The notes under the pieces: model-generated | What the model saw: only the letters and a program-made list of their open reading frames with translations | Told to the model about the DNA's origin: nothing | The model's database searches: none | Shown here: positions 9,006 to 18,412 of the stretch, piece by piece | Numbering within the stretch: position 1 is the stretch's first letter | Layout: every line of letters starts with the position of its first letter | Program-made: the position numbers and the translations under genes | Assembly (NCBI GenBank): GCA_965204465.1 | Contig: OZ241995.1 | Coordinates: forward strand, 434,001 to 498,000 | Direction: 5' to 3' | From: CBDBES01 sp965204465 | GTDB lineage: Bacteria > Spirochaetota > Leptospiria > Turneriellales > CBDBES01 | DNA: 64,000 nucleotides

Positions 9006-9317
9006 ATGAATTTCACTGAAATTTCAGAGGATATGAATTTTTGTGGCAGTATTGAATCTAAAGAAGATATACATATAGAAGGTAAAATGGAAGGCAATAT
9101 TTCAGCCGATGGTGAATTGTATATACTGCCTTCAGGATATGCAAAGGCAGATTTAAATGCAAATGAATTATACATAGAAGGCTCCTTGCAAGGAAATATA
9201 CAGAATACAGCATATGTGCATTTAAAATCCAGTTCAAGGGTTCATGGGGACATTCATTGTAAGAATATTAAAATTGATAAGGGTGCTAAATTCAGCGGAA
9301 GTATAATAGCTCAATAA
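9006..9317 (+). CDS. Bactofilin-family cytoskeletal protein
   Basis: A 103-residue polymer-forming protein. After a short leader the sequence is a right-handed beta-helix of hydrophobic repeats, beginning with CGSIESKEDIHIEGKMEGNI and continuing through ELYIEGSLQGNIQ to GDIHCKNIKIDKGAKFSGSI. This is typical of bactofilins, which self-assemble into filaments at the membrane and scaffold wall enzymes or shape factors. Its length is normal for a minimal bactofilin. It sits between an exported lipoprotein and recJ in the same dense cluster. Confidence 0.9.
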   Translation: MNFTEISEDMNFCGSIESKEDIHIEGKMEGNISADGELYILPSGYAKADLNANELYIEGSLQGNIQNTAYVHLKSSSRVHGDIHCKNIKIDKGAKFSGSIIAQ

Positions 9318-9332
9318 GAAATTTAAGCTTAA

Positions 9333-11453
9333 ATGAACTATATCTCAAAAGAGGGATTAGAATGGTTTTCCATGTTTCTACCCTCCTCTACAGATGTTCA
9401 GAAGAATATCTTTTCGAAATGGATTAAAAATCTTTCCGATCATTATGATGATATTCTAAAAAATATAGATGGGATATATTCATCTGAAAAACAAAAAAAA
9501 ATTCTTTTAAGTAAAGTATTTCATTACTTTTTCCCCTATACATTTATCACTTTCTCTCCTTTTGAATTACCCGATCTGGAAAAGTCTGTAGAAATTTTAA
9601 AAGATGCATTCTACCATAAAGATGATCTAAATATTCTTTTGTATGGAGATAGAGATGTGGATGGAATTACATCCTTAGCCATTCTATACTTGTTTTTAAG
9701 AGATGAGATGAAATATCCTGAGGAGAATTTACATGCGATGGTTCCTAGAGAAGAAGATAAATATGGAATCACAATAGAAGTAGCAGAAAGGATATTAAAG
9801 AAAAACCCTAATATTTTGATCACCTTGGATTGTGGCTCTTCCAACAAAGAGGCCTTAGACTATATGAAAAATAAGCAGAATATGAAGATCATTGTAATTG
9901 ATCATCACTTCATACCAGAAAAGGAATCTGATTTTCCGAAAGTTGAGGCATTTGTAAATCCAAAAAGGCTGGGCCCTTTAAATACCAACAGAGATCTGTG
10001 TACCGCCGGTATTGCCTATAAATTGATCTGGGGTTTGCTATATTCTTTTACCTCGGAATATGATATAGTGAACAAGGTAGTTTCTGAAAATCAAGTGGTA
10101 TATATTCAAAAAGGAGTCTTGGTAGATCAGTCTAAATATGACGAGTCTGCTAAAAAAAGACAGGTTTTACTTAAAGCATCAGAATCAAAAATTTCAGAGC
10201 AAAAAAATGAAGAAGTAATTTCTGCCCTCCCTCTTTGGGAAAGAGAAACAAACAGAAACCCTTTATTTCATAAATTAGATCGATTTTTAAAATTATTTCC
10301 AGACTCTGTTGTATTAGAGGATCAAGCTAGATTCTTATTGAACGTTCAGCTTAAAAATATAGAATCAAAGAGTAGGCCTTTTCTACCTCTTGCTGCATTG
10401 GGAACAATAGCAGATATAATGCCCTTGATTGATGATAATCGTATTTTAGTCTCTGAAGGATTGAATGTATTGACACGGAATTCTGCTTCTATTCCAAATG
10501 GTTTACGCGGGATACTTCAGGTATCAAACCTCTTAAAAAAGAGAGTAACGGAACAAGACATTGCTTTTTCTCTATCTCCTATGATCAATGCAGCCGGTAG
10601 ATTGGGGCAGGCTCATGTCGCTTTAGATGCATTGATCGAAAAAGATAAATTGGAAGGTCTTAAAAAAGCCTATTTACTTAAAAATCTAAATGAAGAAAGA
10701 AAAAGGACTTCTAAAAAAGGGCTTGATAACGTACTTCCTATAGTGGAACCGACTGCCTTGAAAAAACCCATGATCATTGTATTCCATGAGGAGGTCCATA
10801 GAGGTATATCTGGTCTGGTGGCAAACAAACTAGCAGATCTATTTAAAAAACCAGCTATGGTTTTAGTAAACGATGGAGATTCTATAAGAGGGTCTATCAG
10901 GGCATATCAAAATGAAAATGTATATGCCTTTATTCTTGAGCTGAAAGACTTTTTTATTCAATTTGGAGGACATAAGCAGGCAGCTGGTTTTTCCATGGAG
11001 AATAAATATTTAGATGAATTCATTCAAAAGGCAGAAGATGTATCAAAAGAAAAGAATCATATTTTTGATACGGATAGGGATGCTGATCTGGATGAGAATC
11101 GTGACATGATCCATTTGAATGATAATGAATTATCGCCTTCTCTTTGGGAAGAATGTAAAATGTTTGCTCCCTTTGGCAAATTGAATCCTTGTCCTCTTTT
11201 TGCTATCAATTCAACTGATGGTTTCGAAGTTGATTTAATGGGTAAAGACAAAGATCATGCCAGAGTTAATTTAAAGGCAGTAAAGGATAAATCTATTGAA
11301 CTAGTTTGGTTTTTTCATAATGGAGATGCAAAAAATTTATTAAATGATCCAGAAAAAAAAGGTTCCTTTACTTTTTATGGGGAACCTCATTTAAGCTCAT
11401 TTAATGGTAGAATTGGCTATCAACTGAAAATTAAAAAATGTGTTTCTAATTGA
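9333..11453 (+). CDS. recJ: Single-stranded-DNA-specific exonuclease RecJ
   Basis: 5'-3' ssDNA exonuclease used in recombination, base-excision and mismatch repair. The 706-residue protein has the DHH phosphoesterase motifs in order: DRDVDGITS near residue 105, LDCGSS near 168, and IDHHF near 188, then the DHHA1 part with GGHKQAAGFSM near residue 545. A large insert between the DHH motifs and DHHA1 (about residues 240-330) accounts for part of the length. The tail after DHHA1 corresponds to the OB-fold region. It starts 16 bases after the bactofilin gene. Confidence 0.93.
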   Translation: MNYISKEGLEWFSMFLPSSTDVQKNIFSKWIKNLSDHYDDILKNIDGIYSSEKQKKILLSKVFHYFFPYTFITFSPFELPDLEKSVEILKDAFYHKDDLNILLYGDRDVDGITSLAILYLFLRDEMKYPEENLHAMVPREEDKYGITIEVAERILKKNPNILITLDCGSSNKEALDYMKNKQNMKIIVIDHHFIPEKESDFPKVEAFVNPKRLGPLNTNRDLCTAGIAYKLIWGLLYSFTSEYDIVNKVVSENQVVYIQKGVLVDQSKYDESAKKRQVLLKASESKISEQKNEEVISALPLWERETNRNPLFHKLDRFLKLFPDSVVLEDQARFLLNVQLKNIESKSRPFLPLAALGTIADIMPLIDDNRILVSEGLNVLTRNSASIPNGLRGILQVSNLLKKRVTEQDIAFSLSPMINAAGRLGQAHVALDALIEKDKLEGLKKAYLLKNLNEERKRTSKKGLDNVLPIVEPTALKKPMIIVFHEEVHRGISGLVANKLADLFKKPAMVLVNDGDSIRGSIRAYQNENVYAFILELKDFFIQFGGHKQAAGFSMENKYLDEFIQKAEDVSKEKNHIFDTDRDADLDENRDMIHLNDNELSPSLWEECKMFAPFGKLNPCPLFAINSTDGFEVDLMGKDKDHARVNLKAVKDKSIELVWFFHNGDAKNLLNDPEKKGSFTFYGEPHLSSFNGRIGYQLKIKKCVSN

Positions 11454-11474
11454 TCAATATATAGGAGGTTAAAG

Positions 11475-13811
11475 ATGGACAAAAAGAAAAAAATGCTTGT
11501 TCAGGTAAATCAAATATTGCCAGACAAAATACTGATCGTACCTATTCGACATCGCCCTGTCTTCCCTGGGATGATAAGCCCTATATTGATCACAAATAAA
11601 AAATTAGCCAAGTCAGTAGAAGCCGTATTAAATATAAACAACTTCTTGGGTCTGCTTCTCCAAAAAGATGATACTCTTTCTTGGGATTCCATAGAAAATC
11701 TTTATTCTATTGGAACGACTGTAAATATACTTAAAAAAGTTAAATTACCTGATAACAACTTACAGATCATGGTAAATGCTGTTGGCAGATTCAAATTAAA
11801 AGAATATATTCATCAAAAACCTTATTTATATGCAAAAGTAGAAAACTATTTGGAGGAAACAGTTCAAAAAGATAAGGAGCTAAAAGCATTATTGCATGCC
11901 GTTATTTCTACTGCAAAAGAAGTTTTTTCTAAGAGTTCCGTTTTTACAGAAGAAATGAAATTAACCCTTATCAATGTAGAGGATCCTAGTAAAATAGCAG
12001 ACTTTATTTGCAATATCATTAATCTGGAAAAAGAAGAAATACAGAATATGCTAGAAACCTTTGACGTTAAAGAAAGGCTTAATAAGACTCTCCATTTTTT
12101 GGTCAGAGAATTGGAAACCCTTAAATTACAGGAAAAGATCCAGGGAAGAATTGCGACTAAATTTGAAGGACAGCAAAAAGAACAGCTTTTGAGAGAACAA
12201 TTAAAGGCCATTAGAGATGAACTTGGAATTGACGGTAAGTCTAAAGAAAAGGGGCCTGAATATTATAAGGCCAAAATTGAAAAACTTCCTTTACCAGAAG
12301 AGGCTAAAAATAAATGTTTAGAAGAAGTTGAAAAATTGGATTATGTAGAAAACAGGTCAAATGAATATGGAGTCATCCGAAATTATTTAGATACCATCAT
12401 AGACCTCCCTTGGAAAGTTCCTGAATTTACGAAACTTGATATATCAGAAGCTCAAAAAATCTTAGATAAAAATCATTTTGGACTGCAAAGTATAAAAGAA
12501 AGGATCATTGAAAATTTAGCGGTGAGGAATCTTTTGAAAAAGGAAAAGGGTTCTATTATATGCCTTGTGGGGCCTCCAGGGGTCGGTAAAACATCTTTAG
12601 GCAAAGCTATAGCAAAAGCAATGAAGAAAAAATTTTTTCGTTTTTCCCTGGGAGGAATGAGGGATGAAGCTGAAATTAAAGGTCACAGACGTACCTATGT
12701 AGGGGCCATGCCAGGCAAGATAATCCAGGCATTAAAGGTGGTCAAATCCAAAGATGCTCTATTTTTATTGGATGAAGTGGATAAGATGGGAATTTCATTC
12801 CAGGGAGATCCAGCAAGTGCCCTTTTAGAAGTATTCGATCCGGAACAAAATAAAGAATTCAGAGACCATTTCCTGGATGTAAGTTTTGATCTTTCGTACA
12901 TTACATTCATTACTACTGGAAATACGGTAGAAACTATTCCTGCGGCTCTTTTAGATCGAATGGAAGTGATCAATTTATCCGGCTATATTTTAGAAGAAAA
13001 GGTTAAGATCGCACAAAAATTCCTTATCCCTCGTATCCGTAAAAATACAGGACTTGGAACAAAATCGGCCTATACTGTGCCTACCAATACAATTCGGGTA
13101 CTGATCAATCAATATTCCAGGGAGGCGGGTATCCGGTCTCTGGAAAAAAACCTATACACCATTTATCGAAAGGCTGCTAGCGCTTATGTTCAAAAGAAAA
13201 AATTTCCTGCTAAGATATCGCCTTCTGATCTTAATTCCATTTTAGGTTTGCCTAAGTTCAGAGACAATATATTCAGTGATATTAAACATTTAGGATGCGC
13301 TTTGGGGTTGGCCTATACCACGATGGGAGGATCTGTATTGAAAATAGAAGCACGCAAAATTCCAGGAAAAGGAATTTTAAAGATCACTGGAAACTTAGGT
13401 AAGATAATGCAAGAGAGTTCTGAAATTGCATTTACTTATGTAAAGTCACTTTTTCCGGATAAAAACTTTTGGATGATCCATAATTTTCATATTCATGTGC
13501 CAGATGGGGCAACGCCTAAAGATGGACCTTCAGCAGGCATTACCATTGCAACCGCATTGATTTCTTTATACAAAAATAAAAAGGTAAAAAATGGTTATGC
13601 CATGACGGGAGAAATTCAATTGACCGGTGAAATATCAGCAATAGGGGGTCTTAAAGAGAAGTTGATTGCCGCCAAAAGATTTGGAATTAAAAAAATAATA
13701 TTTCCTCATAGTAATCTCTCTGACTGGGAAGAAATCCCCCAAGAAATTAAGACAGGTATTTCTACATTTCCTGTAAGAGATTATAAAGAATCAGAGGAAA
13801 TGCTTTTTTAG
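11475..13811 (+). CDS. lon: ATP-dependent Lon protease
   Basis: AAA+ serine protease that degrades misfolded and regulatory proteins in the cytosol. The 778 residues contain an N-terminal substrate-binding domain (PIRHRPVFPGM), a coiled region, the Walker A GPPGVGKTS near residue 366, Walker B FLLDEVDKM, and the C-terminal protease domain with the catalytic serine in PKDGPSAG (about residue 686) and the catalytic lysine in GGLKEKL. A strong AGGAGG lies 8 bases upstream of the ATG. The next gene begins one base after the stop, so translational coupling is likely. Confidence 0.97.
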   Translation: MDKKKKMLVQVNQILPDKILIVPIRHRPVFPGMISPILITNKKLAKSVEAVLNINNFLGLLLQKDDTLSWDSIENLYSIGTTVNILKKVKLPDNNLQIMVNAVGRFKLKEYIHQKPYLYAKVENYLEETVQKDKELKALLHAVISTAKEVFSKSSVFTEEMKLTLINVEDPSKIADFICNIINLEKEEIQNMLETFDVKERLNKTLHFLVRELETLKLQEKIQGRIATKFEGQQKEQLLREQLKAIRDELGIDGKSKEKGPEYYKAKIEKLPLPEEAKNKCLEEVEKLDYVENRSNEYGVIRNYLDTIIDLPWKVPEFTKLDISEAQKILDKNHFGLQSIKERIIENLAVRNLLKKEKGSIICLVGPPGVGKTSLGKAIAKAMKKKFFRFSLGGMRDEAEIKGHRRTYVGAMPGKIIQALKVVKSKDALFLLDEVDKMGISFQGDPASALLEVFDPEQNKEFRDHFLDVSFDLSYITFITTGNTVETIPAALLDRMEVINLSGYILEEKVKIAQKFLIPRIRKNTGLGTKSAYTVPTNTIRVLINQYSREAGIRSLEKNLYTIYRKAASAYVQKKKFPAKISPSDLNSILGLPKFRDNIFSDIKHLGCALGLAYTTMGGSVLKIEARKIPGKGILKITGNLGKIMQESSEIAFTYVKSLFPDKNFWMIHNFHIHVPDGATPKDGPSAGITIATALISLYKNKKVKNGYAMTGEIQLTGEISAIGGLKEKLIAAKRFGIKKIIFPHSNLSDWEEIPQEIKTGISTFPVRDYKESEEMLF

Positions 13812-13812
13812 C

Positions 13813-15108
13813 ATGATAGAGTATCTTCTTTTTCTATTTTTCTTTGGATTATTCATTTCATTTTTATTTTCAGGAAGTGAAGCCGCTATTTTCTCTTTAA
13901 CCTCTGAGAGAGTAAACAAGCTCAATATTTTACATAAAAATAAATCCAGAGTAAACATTGATCGACTGTCTTTGTGGCTTAAAGAACCAGAGAAAACCTT
14001 GTCAGCAATTTTATTGGGGAATTTAGCCGCTAACATATTCATCTCTCAGACGGGACATGACCTTATTACACATAATCTAAAGGGGACAAATCTAAATGTA
14101 GATCTTTACTCTTTATTGATCATTACACTGACCATATTGCTCTTTGCTGAAATAATGCCTAAGGTAATTGCACTGCAAGTAGCTGAAAAGTGGAGTCTTT
14201 TTTTAGCGCCCCTTTTGCAAAAATGGTTTTCATTTGTAAATTCCTTCTCCTGGCCTATTTACCAATTCACCACTTATATTTCTTCTTATTGGCCACAACA
14301 AAAAGTAAGATTAAATGAAAAAGAATTATTGGATTCTATTCAATTGGCAGAATCTTACGGAGTATTGAAACCAGAAGAAAGAGAATTTTTGAATAGATCG
14401 GTGGCATTTCACCATCATACAGTATCCAGCGTGATGATTCCGCGTTCTAATGTATTCATGGTCCCTTATAATAGTTCTATATTGAAGTTAAAAAAAATGT
14501 TTAAAGAGAAATTTTATAGATTTGCCATAGTATACAAACCAAAAGATCACCAAATATTGGGTTTTTTGCATGTAAAAAATCTTATTTTAATGTTATACAA
14601 GAAGCAAAAATCCATTATGAAAAAAATACATCCCATTATTTTTGTTCCCGAAACGATGCCTTTAAAATTTGTCTTAGAAAATATGATTGAAAATAAAATA
14701 GAAATGGCTGCTGTGGTGAATGAACTAGGAGAGTTTTCAGGTATTTTAACGTTAAAAAATCTGCTTCATAAACTCATCGGTAAATGGGATTTCAGGATAA
14801 ATGCAGAAAAATTTGTTCAAGAGCAGAATATACGAAGATCAGGAGAAAATACTTATAGAGTTGTGGGTTCTACTAGTTTAGAAGAATTCAATGAATTTTT
14901 TAATGTGAATTTAAAACATGATAATATAAATACCATTTCAGGATATATTATACAACAGCTGGATGGATTTCCTCGTGGTTCTACAGTTTTGAATATAAAT
15001 TTTCCTGCCGCAGAAAAAACATTGTCCCAGAGAAGTTTATATTTTTACGATATGAAAATTAAAAGTAATAGATTAGAAAATTTTCTAGTTAAAATCAATG
15101 TATTTTGA
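13813..15108 (+). CDS. CNNM/CorC-HlyC family transmembrane protein (paralogue 1)
   Basis: A 431-residue inner-membrane protein. Residues 1-130 form the DUF21/CNNM membrane domain with a typical FLFSGSEAAIFSLT start and LGNLAANIFIS. Residues about 200-320 form a CBS pair (VMIPRSNVF, MAAVVNELGEFSGILTL), and the last 90 residues are the CorC/HlyC domain with EFNEFFNV. Members are linked to magnesium or cobalt efflux, or to hemolysin-like TlyC proteins in spirochaetes; the older hemolysin label is not proof of haemolysis. It overlaps the next paralogue by 11 bases. Confidence 0.9.
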   Translation: MIEYLLFLFFFGLFISFLFSGSEAAIFSLTSERVNKLNILHKNKSRVNIDRLSLWLKEPEKTLSAILLGNLAANIFISQTGHDLITHNLKGTNLNVDLYSLLIITLTILLFAEIMPKVIALQVAEKWSLFLAPLLQKWFSFVNSFSWPIYQFTTYISSYWPQQKVRLNEKELLDSIQLAESYGVLKPEEREFLNRSVAFHHHTVSSVMIPRSNVFMVPYNSSILKLKKMFKEKFYRFAIVYKPKDHQILGFLHVKNLILMLYKKQKSIMKKIHPIIFVPETMPLKFVLENMIENKIEMAAVVNELGEFSGILTLKNLLHKLIGKWDFRINAEKFVQEQNIRRSGENTYRVVGSTSLEEFNEFFNVNLKHDNINTISGYIIQQLDGFPRGSTVLNINFPAAEKTLSQRSLYFYDMKIKSNRLENFLVKINVF

Positions 15109-16321
15109 TATAGTTATTCTGATCTCTACAATTCTGGGATCTTCTTTTTTCTCAGGTTCTGAAACTGCTTTGCTGGGATTAAATCCATTGAATATTGTTG
15201 GTGGTGATCAAAAAAAATTATATAAATTGTATCATCTGAAAGAATCATTGATTTCAACCTGTCTGATCGGGAATAATTTAACCATTGTGGCGGCGACTAT
15301 TTCTCTGAATAATCTGTTAAGAAATGTTGAATCTGTATGGGCGCGAGTTTTATCTCTCATTTTAGAAGTGATTGTTTTTTTTACTATATTTGTTTTTTCA
15401 GAAGCCTTACCCAAAACATTATCCAAGAGGTTCGACCTGAGTATATTAAAGTATCTGTATTATCCTCTTTTCTTTTTCTATTATTTCCTTATGCCAATAG
15501 GCTGGCTTTTTTCAAGACTCACAAGATTTATATTTCAATTCTTTTCAGGGGATATGAAGATCCGGAGAGAGGATATTTTCTATTTTTTGTCATTCCATAT
15601 GCATGAGAAAGATATAACTCATCGTTTGATGAATATTGGATCCACTATGGCGAAAGAGATTATGATTCCTCTTGCAGAGATATATTCTTTTGAAAAAAAC
15701 TCCACTGTAAAGGAGTTTATTCAACAAATACAAAAGACTTCTTATTCTCGCTATCCTGTATTTGATCTGCGCGGAGATGATCTTATTGGATATGTAGAGG
15801 TTCTGGACATTCTAGATGCTAAGATGTCGGATAAATTAGGCTCTTTAATGAATAAGGCAGATTATGTTTCGGAATATTTTCCAGTGGATGATATTTTATT
15901 GTATATGCAGGATAAAAAAGTTCCTATGGTTTTTGTGGTAAATGAATTTGGAAGTGTAATTGGCTTGATCACAATTGAAGACATTGCTGAAGAACTTGTG
16001 GGAGAGATACAAAGCCAGGATCAGCCTAATACACCGGAGATTATACTGGGTGAAAAAGGTAGTAATTTATTTAAACTTTCTGGTTCATTGGATGTGGATG
16101 ACTTTAATCAATATTTTGGACTCCAGATTAAAAAAGAAGGATTTGAAACTTTAGCAGGCTATTTGATGAAACAGTCCAATTCAATTCTGCAACCAAATCA
16201 AAAAATGAACACCTCATTCGGAACCTTCAAAGTCATCCACGGAGATAAAAAAAATATAAAGCAGATATTATTTTCCAAAAAGAATTTATCAAAGGATCAA
16301 CGTATTAAGACTAAAATGTAG
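15098..16321 (+). CDS. CNNM/CorC-HlyC family transmembrane protein (paralogue 2)
   Basis: A 407-residue homologue of the preceding gene with the same order: a DUF21 membrane domain (SSFFSGSETALLGLN, IGNNLTIVAATISL), a CBS pair from about residue 190 (IMIPLAEIY, VPMVFVVNEFGSVIGLITI, ending EDIAEELVGEI), and a C-terminal CorC/HlyC domain (DDFNQYFGLQI, LAGYLM). The canonical EDIAEELVGEI in this copy is less well conserved in paralogue 1, so the pair has diverged and may work as a heteromer. The start overlaps the end of paralogue 1, which indicates coupled translation. Its likely role is divalent cation transport. Confidence 0.9.
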   Translation: MYFDIVILISTILGSSFFSGSETALLGLNPLNIVGGDQKKLYKLYHLKESLISTCLIGNNLTIVAATISLNNLLRNVESVWARVLSLILEVIVFFTIFVFSEALPKTLSKRFDLSILKYLYYPLFFFYYFLMPIGWLFSRLTRFIFQFFSGDMKIRREDIFYFLSFHMHEKDITHRLMNIGSTMAKEIMIPLAEIYSFEKNSTVKEFIQQIQKTSYSRYPVFDLRGDDLIGYVEVLDILDAKMSDKLGSLMNKADYVSEYFPVDDILLYMQDKKVPMVFVVNEFGSVIGLITIEDIAEELVGEIQSQDQPNTPEIILGEKGSNLFKLSGSLDVDDFNQYFGLQIKKEGFETLAGYLMKQSNSILQPNQKMNTSFGTFKVIHGDKKNIKQILFSKKNLSKDQRIKTKM

Positions 16322-16331
16322 ATGTTCTTTT

Positions 16332-17234
16332 ATGAATAAACTTAAAGCATGGTCAGTGGCAATAAGACCTAAAACACTATCCATTGCAGTTTCTCCTGTA
16401 CTCTTAGGGAGTTCTGTTGCCTTTTATGAATCTAGTTTTCGTTTTTTGAATACATTCATTGCGCTTATTTGTTCGATCATGATACAGATCATTGCCAATT
16501 TAGTAAACGACTATTATGATTTTCTAAAAGGCAGCGATACTTCTGAAAGAGTGGGTCCTCAAAGAGCCACTGCTTCAGGATTGGTCAGCCAGCAAGAGAT
16601 GAAAAAAGGCATTCTGGTTGTTACGATTATAACGATTTTCTTAGGAGCATTTTTGGTATATATTACTGATCTTTGGATATTATGGATAGGATTGATTTCC
16701 ATCTTTTTTGCCTTTATTTATACGGCAGGTCCTTTTTCTCTTGCCTACCATGGTTTGGGAGAATTATTCGCATTCCTTTTTTTTGGACCGATCGCCGTGG
16801 TAGGAAGTTACTATTGCAACTCTTTGAGTTTGCAGGAAAATATTTTTTGGATGAGCATACCCACTGGGTGCATTGCAGCAGCAATTCTAATGACAAATAA
16901 TATAAGAGATCACTCTATGGATAAAAAAGCAGGTAAAAACACATTGGTGGTGATTCTAGGACTTCCCATGTCAAAAATATTTTATGCTTTTTTATTTCTG
17001 CCTTGTTTCATAGTACCCGTCTATCTGATCGATCAATTTGGGTATTCTATTCTACTTCCCTTTTTTTTATTAAAACTTATAATACAATCCATTATGTCTG
17101 TTTTTAGAAATAAACAACCTTTTGAGTTGAATAAAACTCTTGAAAAGAATGCATTATTCTTGTTATTATATAATATTTTATTTGTACTGGGTCTTTTCAT
17201 AAATATAAATGGAAAGGATCATACTATGATTTGA
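16332..17234 (+). CDS. menA: 1,4-dihydroxy-2-naphthoate polyprenyltransferase (MenA, UbiA family)
   Basis: Integral membrane prenyltransferase that attaches the polyprenyl tail to dihydroxynaphthoate in menaquinone synthesis. The 300-residue protein has about eight membrane helices. The first prenyl-diphosphate motif is NLVNDYYDFLKGSD, and the second Asp-rich motif is in NNIRDHSMDKKAGKNT. The opening AWSVAIRPKTLSIAVSPVLLG is characteristic of MenA rather than UbiA. No other men genes are visible here. It lies 10 bases after the second CorC gene and 9 bases before the regulator. Confidence 0.9.
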   Translation: MNKLKAWSVAIRPKTLSIAVSPVLLGSSVAFYESSFRFLNTFIALICSIMIQIIANLVNDYYDFLKGSDTSERVGPQRATASGLVSQQEMKKGILVVTIITIFLGAFLVYITDLWILWIGLISIFFAFIYTAGPFSLAYHGLGELFAFLFFGPIAVVGSYYCNSLSLQENIFWMSIPTGCIAAAILMTNNIRDHSMDKKAGKNTLVVILGLPMSKIFYAFLFLPCFIVPVYLIDQFGYSILLPFFLLKLIIQSIMSVFRNKQPFELNKTLEKNALFLLLYNILFVLGLFININGKDHTMI

Positions 17235-17243
17235 AAGGTATTT

Positions 17244-18206
17244 ATGGAGACATGGCAAATTTTACTCAGGTTTTTTTACCAATATATTTCAACTGCATTA
17301 TTGTATATTGAAGAAGGTAAGATCAAAGGGATCATCTTAAGGCAAGAACTAGTGGAAAAATTAAGTGATCTTGAATCTGGTAATATCAATATTTCCTTAA
17401 ATAATCTGGTTCACAAGATCAAAGATCTAAATGAACTGCTCTCTTATTACAATAAACATCATGTTAAACAAGATGGCGATAAAGTAATGCCAGTGATCAA
17501 TAAAAACCTGAAATTTGTTGGTTTCTGGAAATATGCCGAATTGATCAAATCCTGGGAGAACCTACCAGATATTCAACCCTGGGATCCTAAAAAATTAAAA
17601 AAAAATGATGGGATCAGTAAAACAGAGAAAGAAGAACAGAGAGAAGAAATAGCCTTCCCCAATAATCTGGCTTCACTCACCATATTGGCAATGGAAACCC
17701 TTCCTATGGGAATTCTTGCAATAGACACGAAAGGAAATAAGCTTTTTTGCAATGAAGATTGGCTTATTTTAAAGAAAAAAAACCCTATGCAATTAAAAAC
17801 AGATGTGATATTGAAAAAAGCAAAAAAGTTAATGGTACAATATGCCTTTAAGAAATCAATTGATTTTAAGATAGAATTCCATTTAGATGATATTCTACCA
17901 AATGTAGGACTCTCTATGAAATTTATCAGAAATCAAAATAAGACAGTTGGCTATTTATTCTGGGCAGATCATTCCCTTGAAATTAAATTCAATAAAGATA
18001 GAAACAGGATGTACAAGAAAAAAAGTCTGGATGCCATTCTAATGGAAGAAGAAAAAAAAATTCTAAATTGGGCATTTAGAGAAAAATCAGGAGATACTAT
18101 GAAAGCAGCTAAAATGCTAGGCATATCCAAAAAAAAGTTTGTTCAGCGCTATAATAAATATTATGCGATTAAAGATAAAAAAGAATCGGGGAAAACAGGG
18201 AGATGA
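17244..18206 (+). CDS. Putative PAS-like, Fis-type HTH regulator
   Basis: A 320-residue cytosolic protein. Residues 1-110 are helical and unrecognised. Residues 147-245 (METLPMGILAIDTKGNKLFC, then a VGYLFWADH end) read like a PAS fold. Residues 264-308 (EEEKKILNWAFREKSGDTMK, then AAKMLGISKKKFVQRYNKY) match the Fis-family helix-turn-helix found at the end of sigma54 activators. There is no AAA+ ATPase domain between the PAS-like and HTH parts, so it is not a canonical sigma54 activator. It ends the dense cluster that began at 6959. Confidence 0.7.
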   Translation: METWQILLRFFYQYISTALLYIEEGKIKGIILRQELVEKLSDLESGNINISLNNLVHKIKDLNELLSYYNKHHVKQDGDKVMPVINKNLKFVGFWKYAELIKSWENLPDIQPWDPKKLKKNDGISKTEKEEQREEIAFPNNLASLTILAMETLPMGILAIDTKGNKLFCNEDWLILKKKNPMQLKTDVILKKAKKLMVQYAFKKSIDFKIEFHLDDILPNVGLSMKFIRNQNKTVGYLFWADHSLEIKFNKDRNRMYKKKSLDAILMEEEKKILNWAFREKSGDTMKAAKMLGISKKKFVQRYNKYYAIKDKKESGKTGR

Positions 18207-18271
18207 TCTGACAATAGAATGTCAAGTATTCTTTGCACATTCACTGATCCGCAATATAGGGGTTACTATTT

Positions 18272-18309
18272 CCTCATAAGATATAATTTATACTTTACAA
18301 TTTATGAGG
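18272..18309. promoter_or_regulatory. Inverted repeat upstream of the surface lipoprotein gene
   Basis: CCTCATAA at 18272-18279 and TTATGAGG at 18302-18309 form an 8-bp perfect inverted repeat with a 22-base AT-rich spacer. TTTACA at 18294-18299 could serve as a -35 with an AT-rich -10 near 18318-18323. The palindrome could be an operator for the downstream gene. Confidence 0.3.
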
Positions 18310-18372
18310 TTATGGCATAATGTTATATTATTTAAGGCTACACTAAGCACTATGTTTTTAAGTATATGTTTA

Positions 18373-18381
18373 CCCCCCCCC
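18373..18381. repeat. Nine-C tract between putative promoter and surface lipoprotein gene
   Basis: Nine consecutive C in a very AT-rich non-coding stretch, 32 bases upstream of the lipoprotein ATG. Because it is non-coding, no protein constraint explains it. Length change would alter leader or promoter spacing, a known form of transcriptional or translational phase variation. Confidence 0.6.
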
Positions 18382-18412
18382 ATACACATAGCTTTTGAGG
18401 TTACCCTATAAA

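Noticed and set aside
13813..16321. Calling the two CorC/HlyC proteins hemolysins
   Set aside because: The CNNM-CBS-CorC layout indicates a cation transporter; the hemolysin name comes from old heterologous assays.
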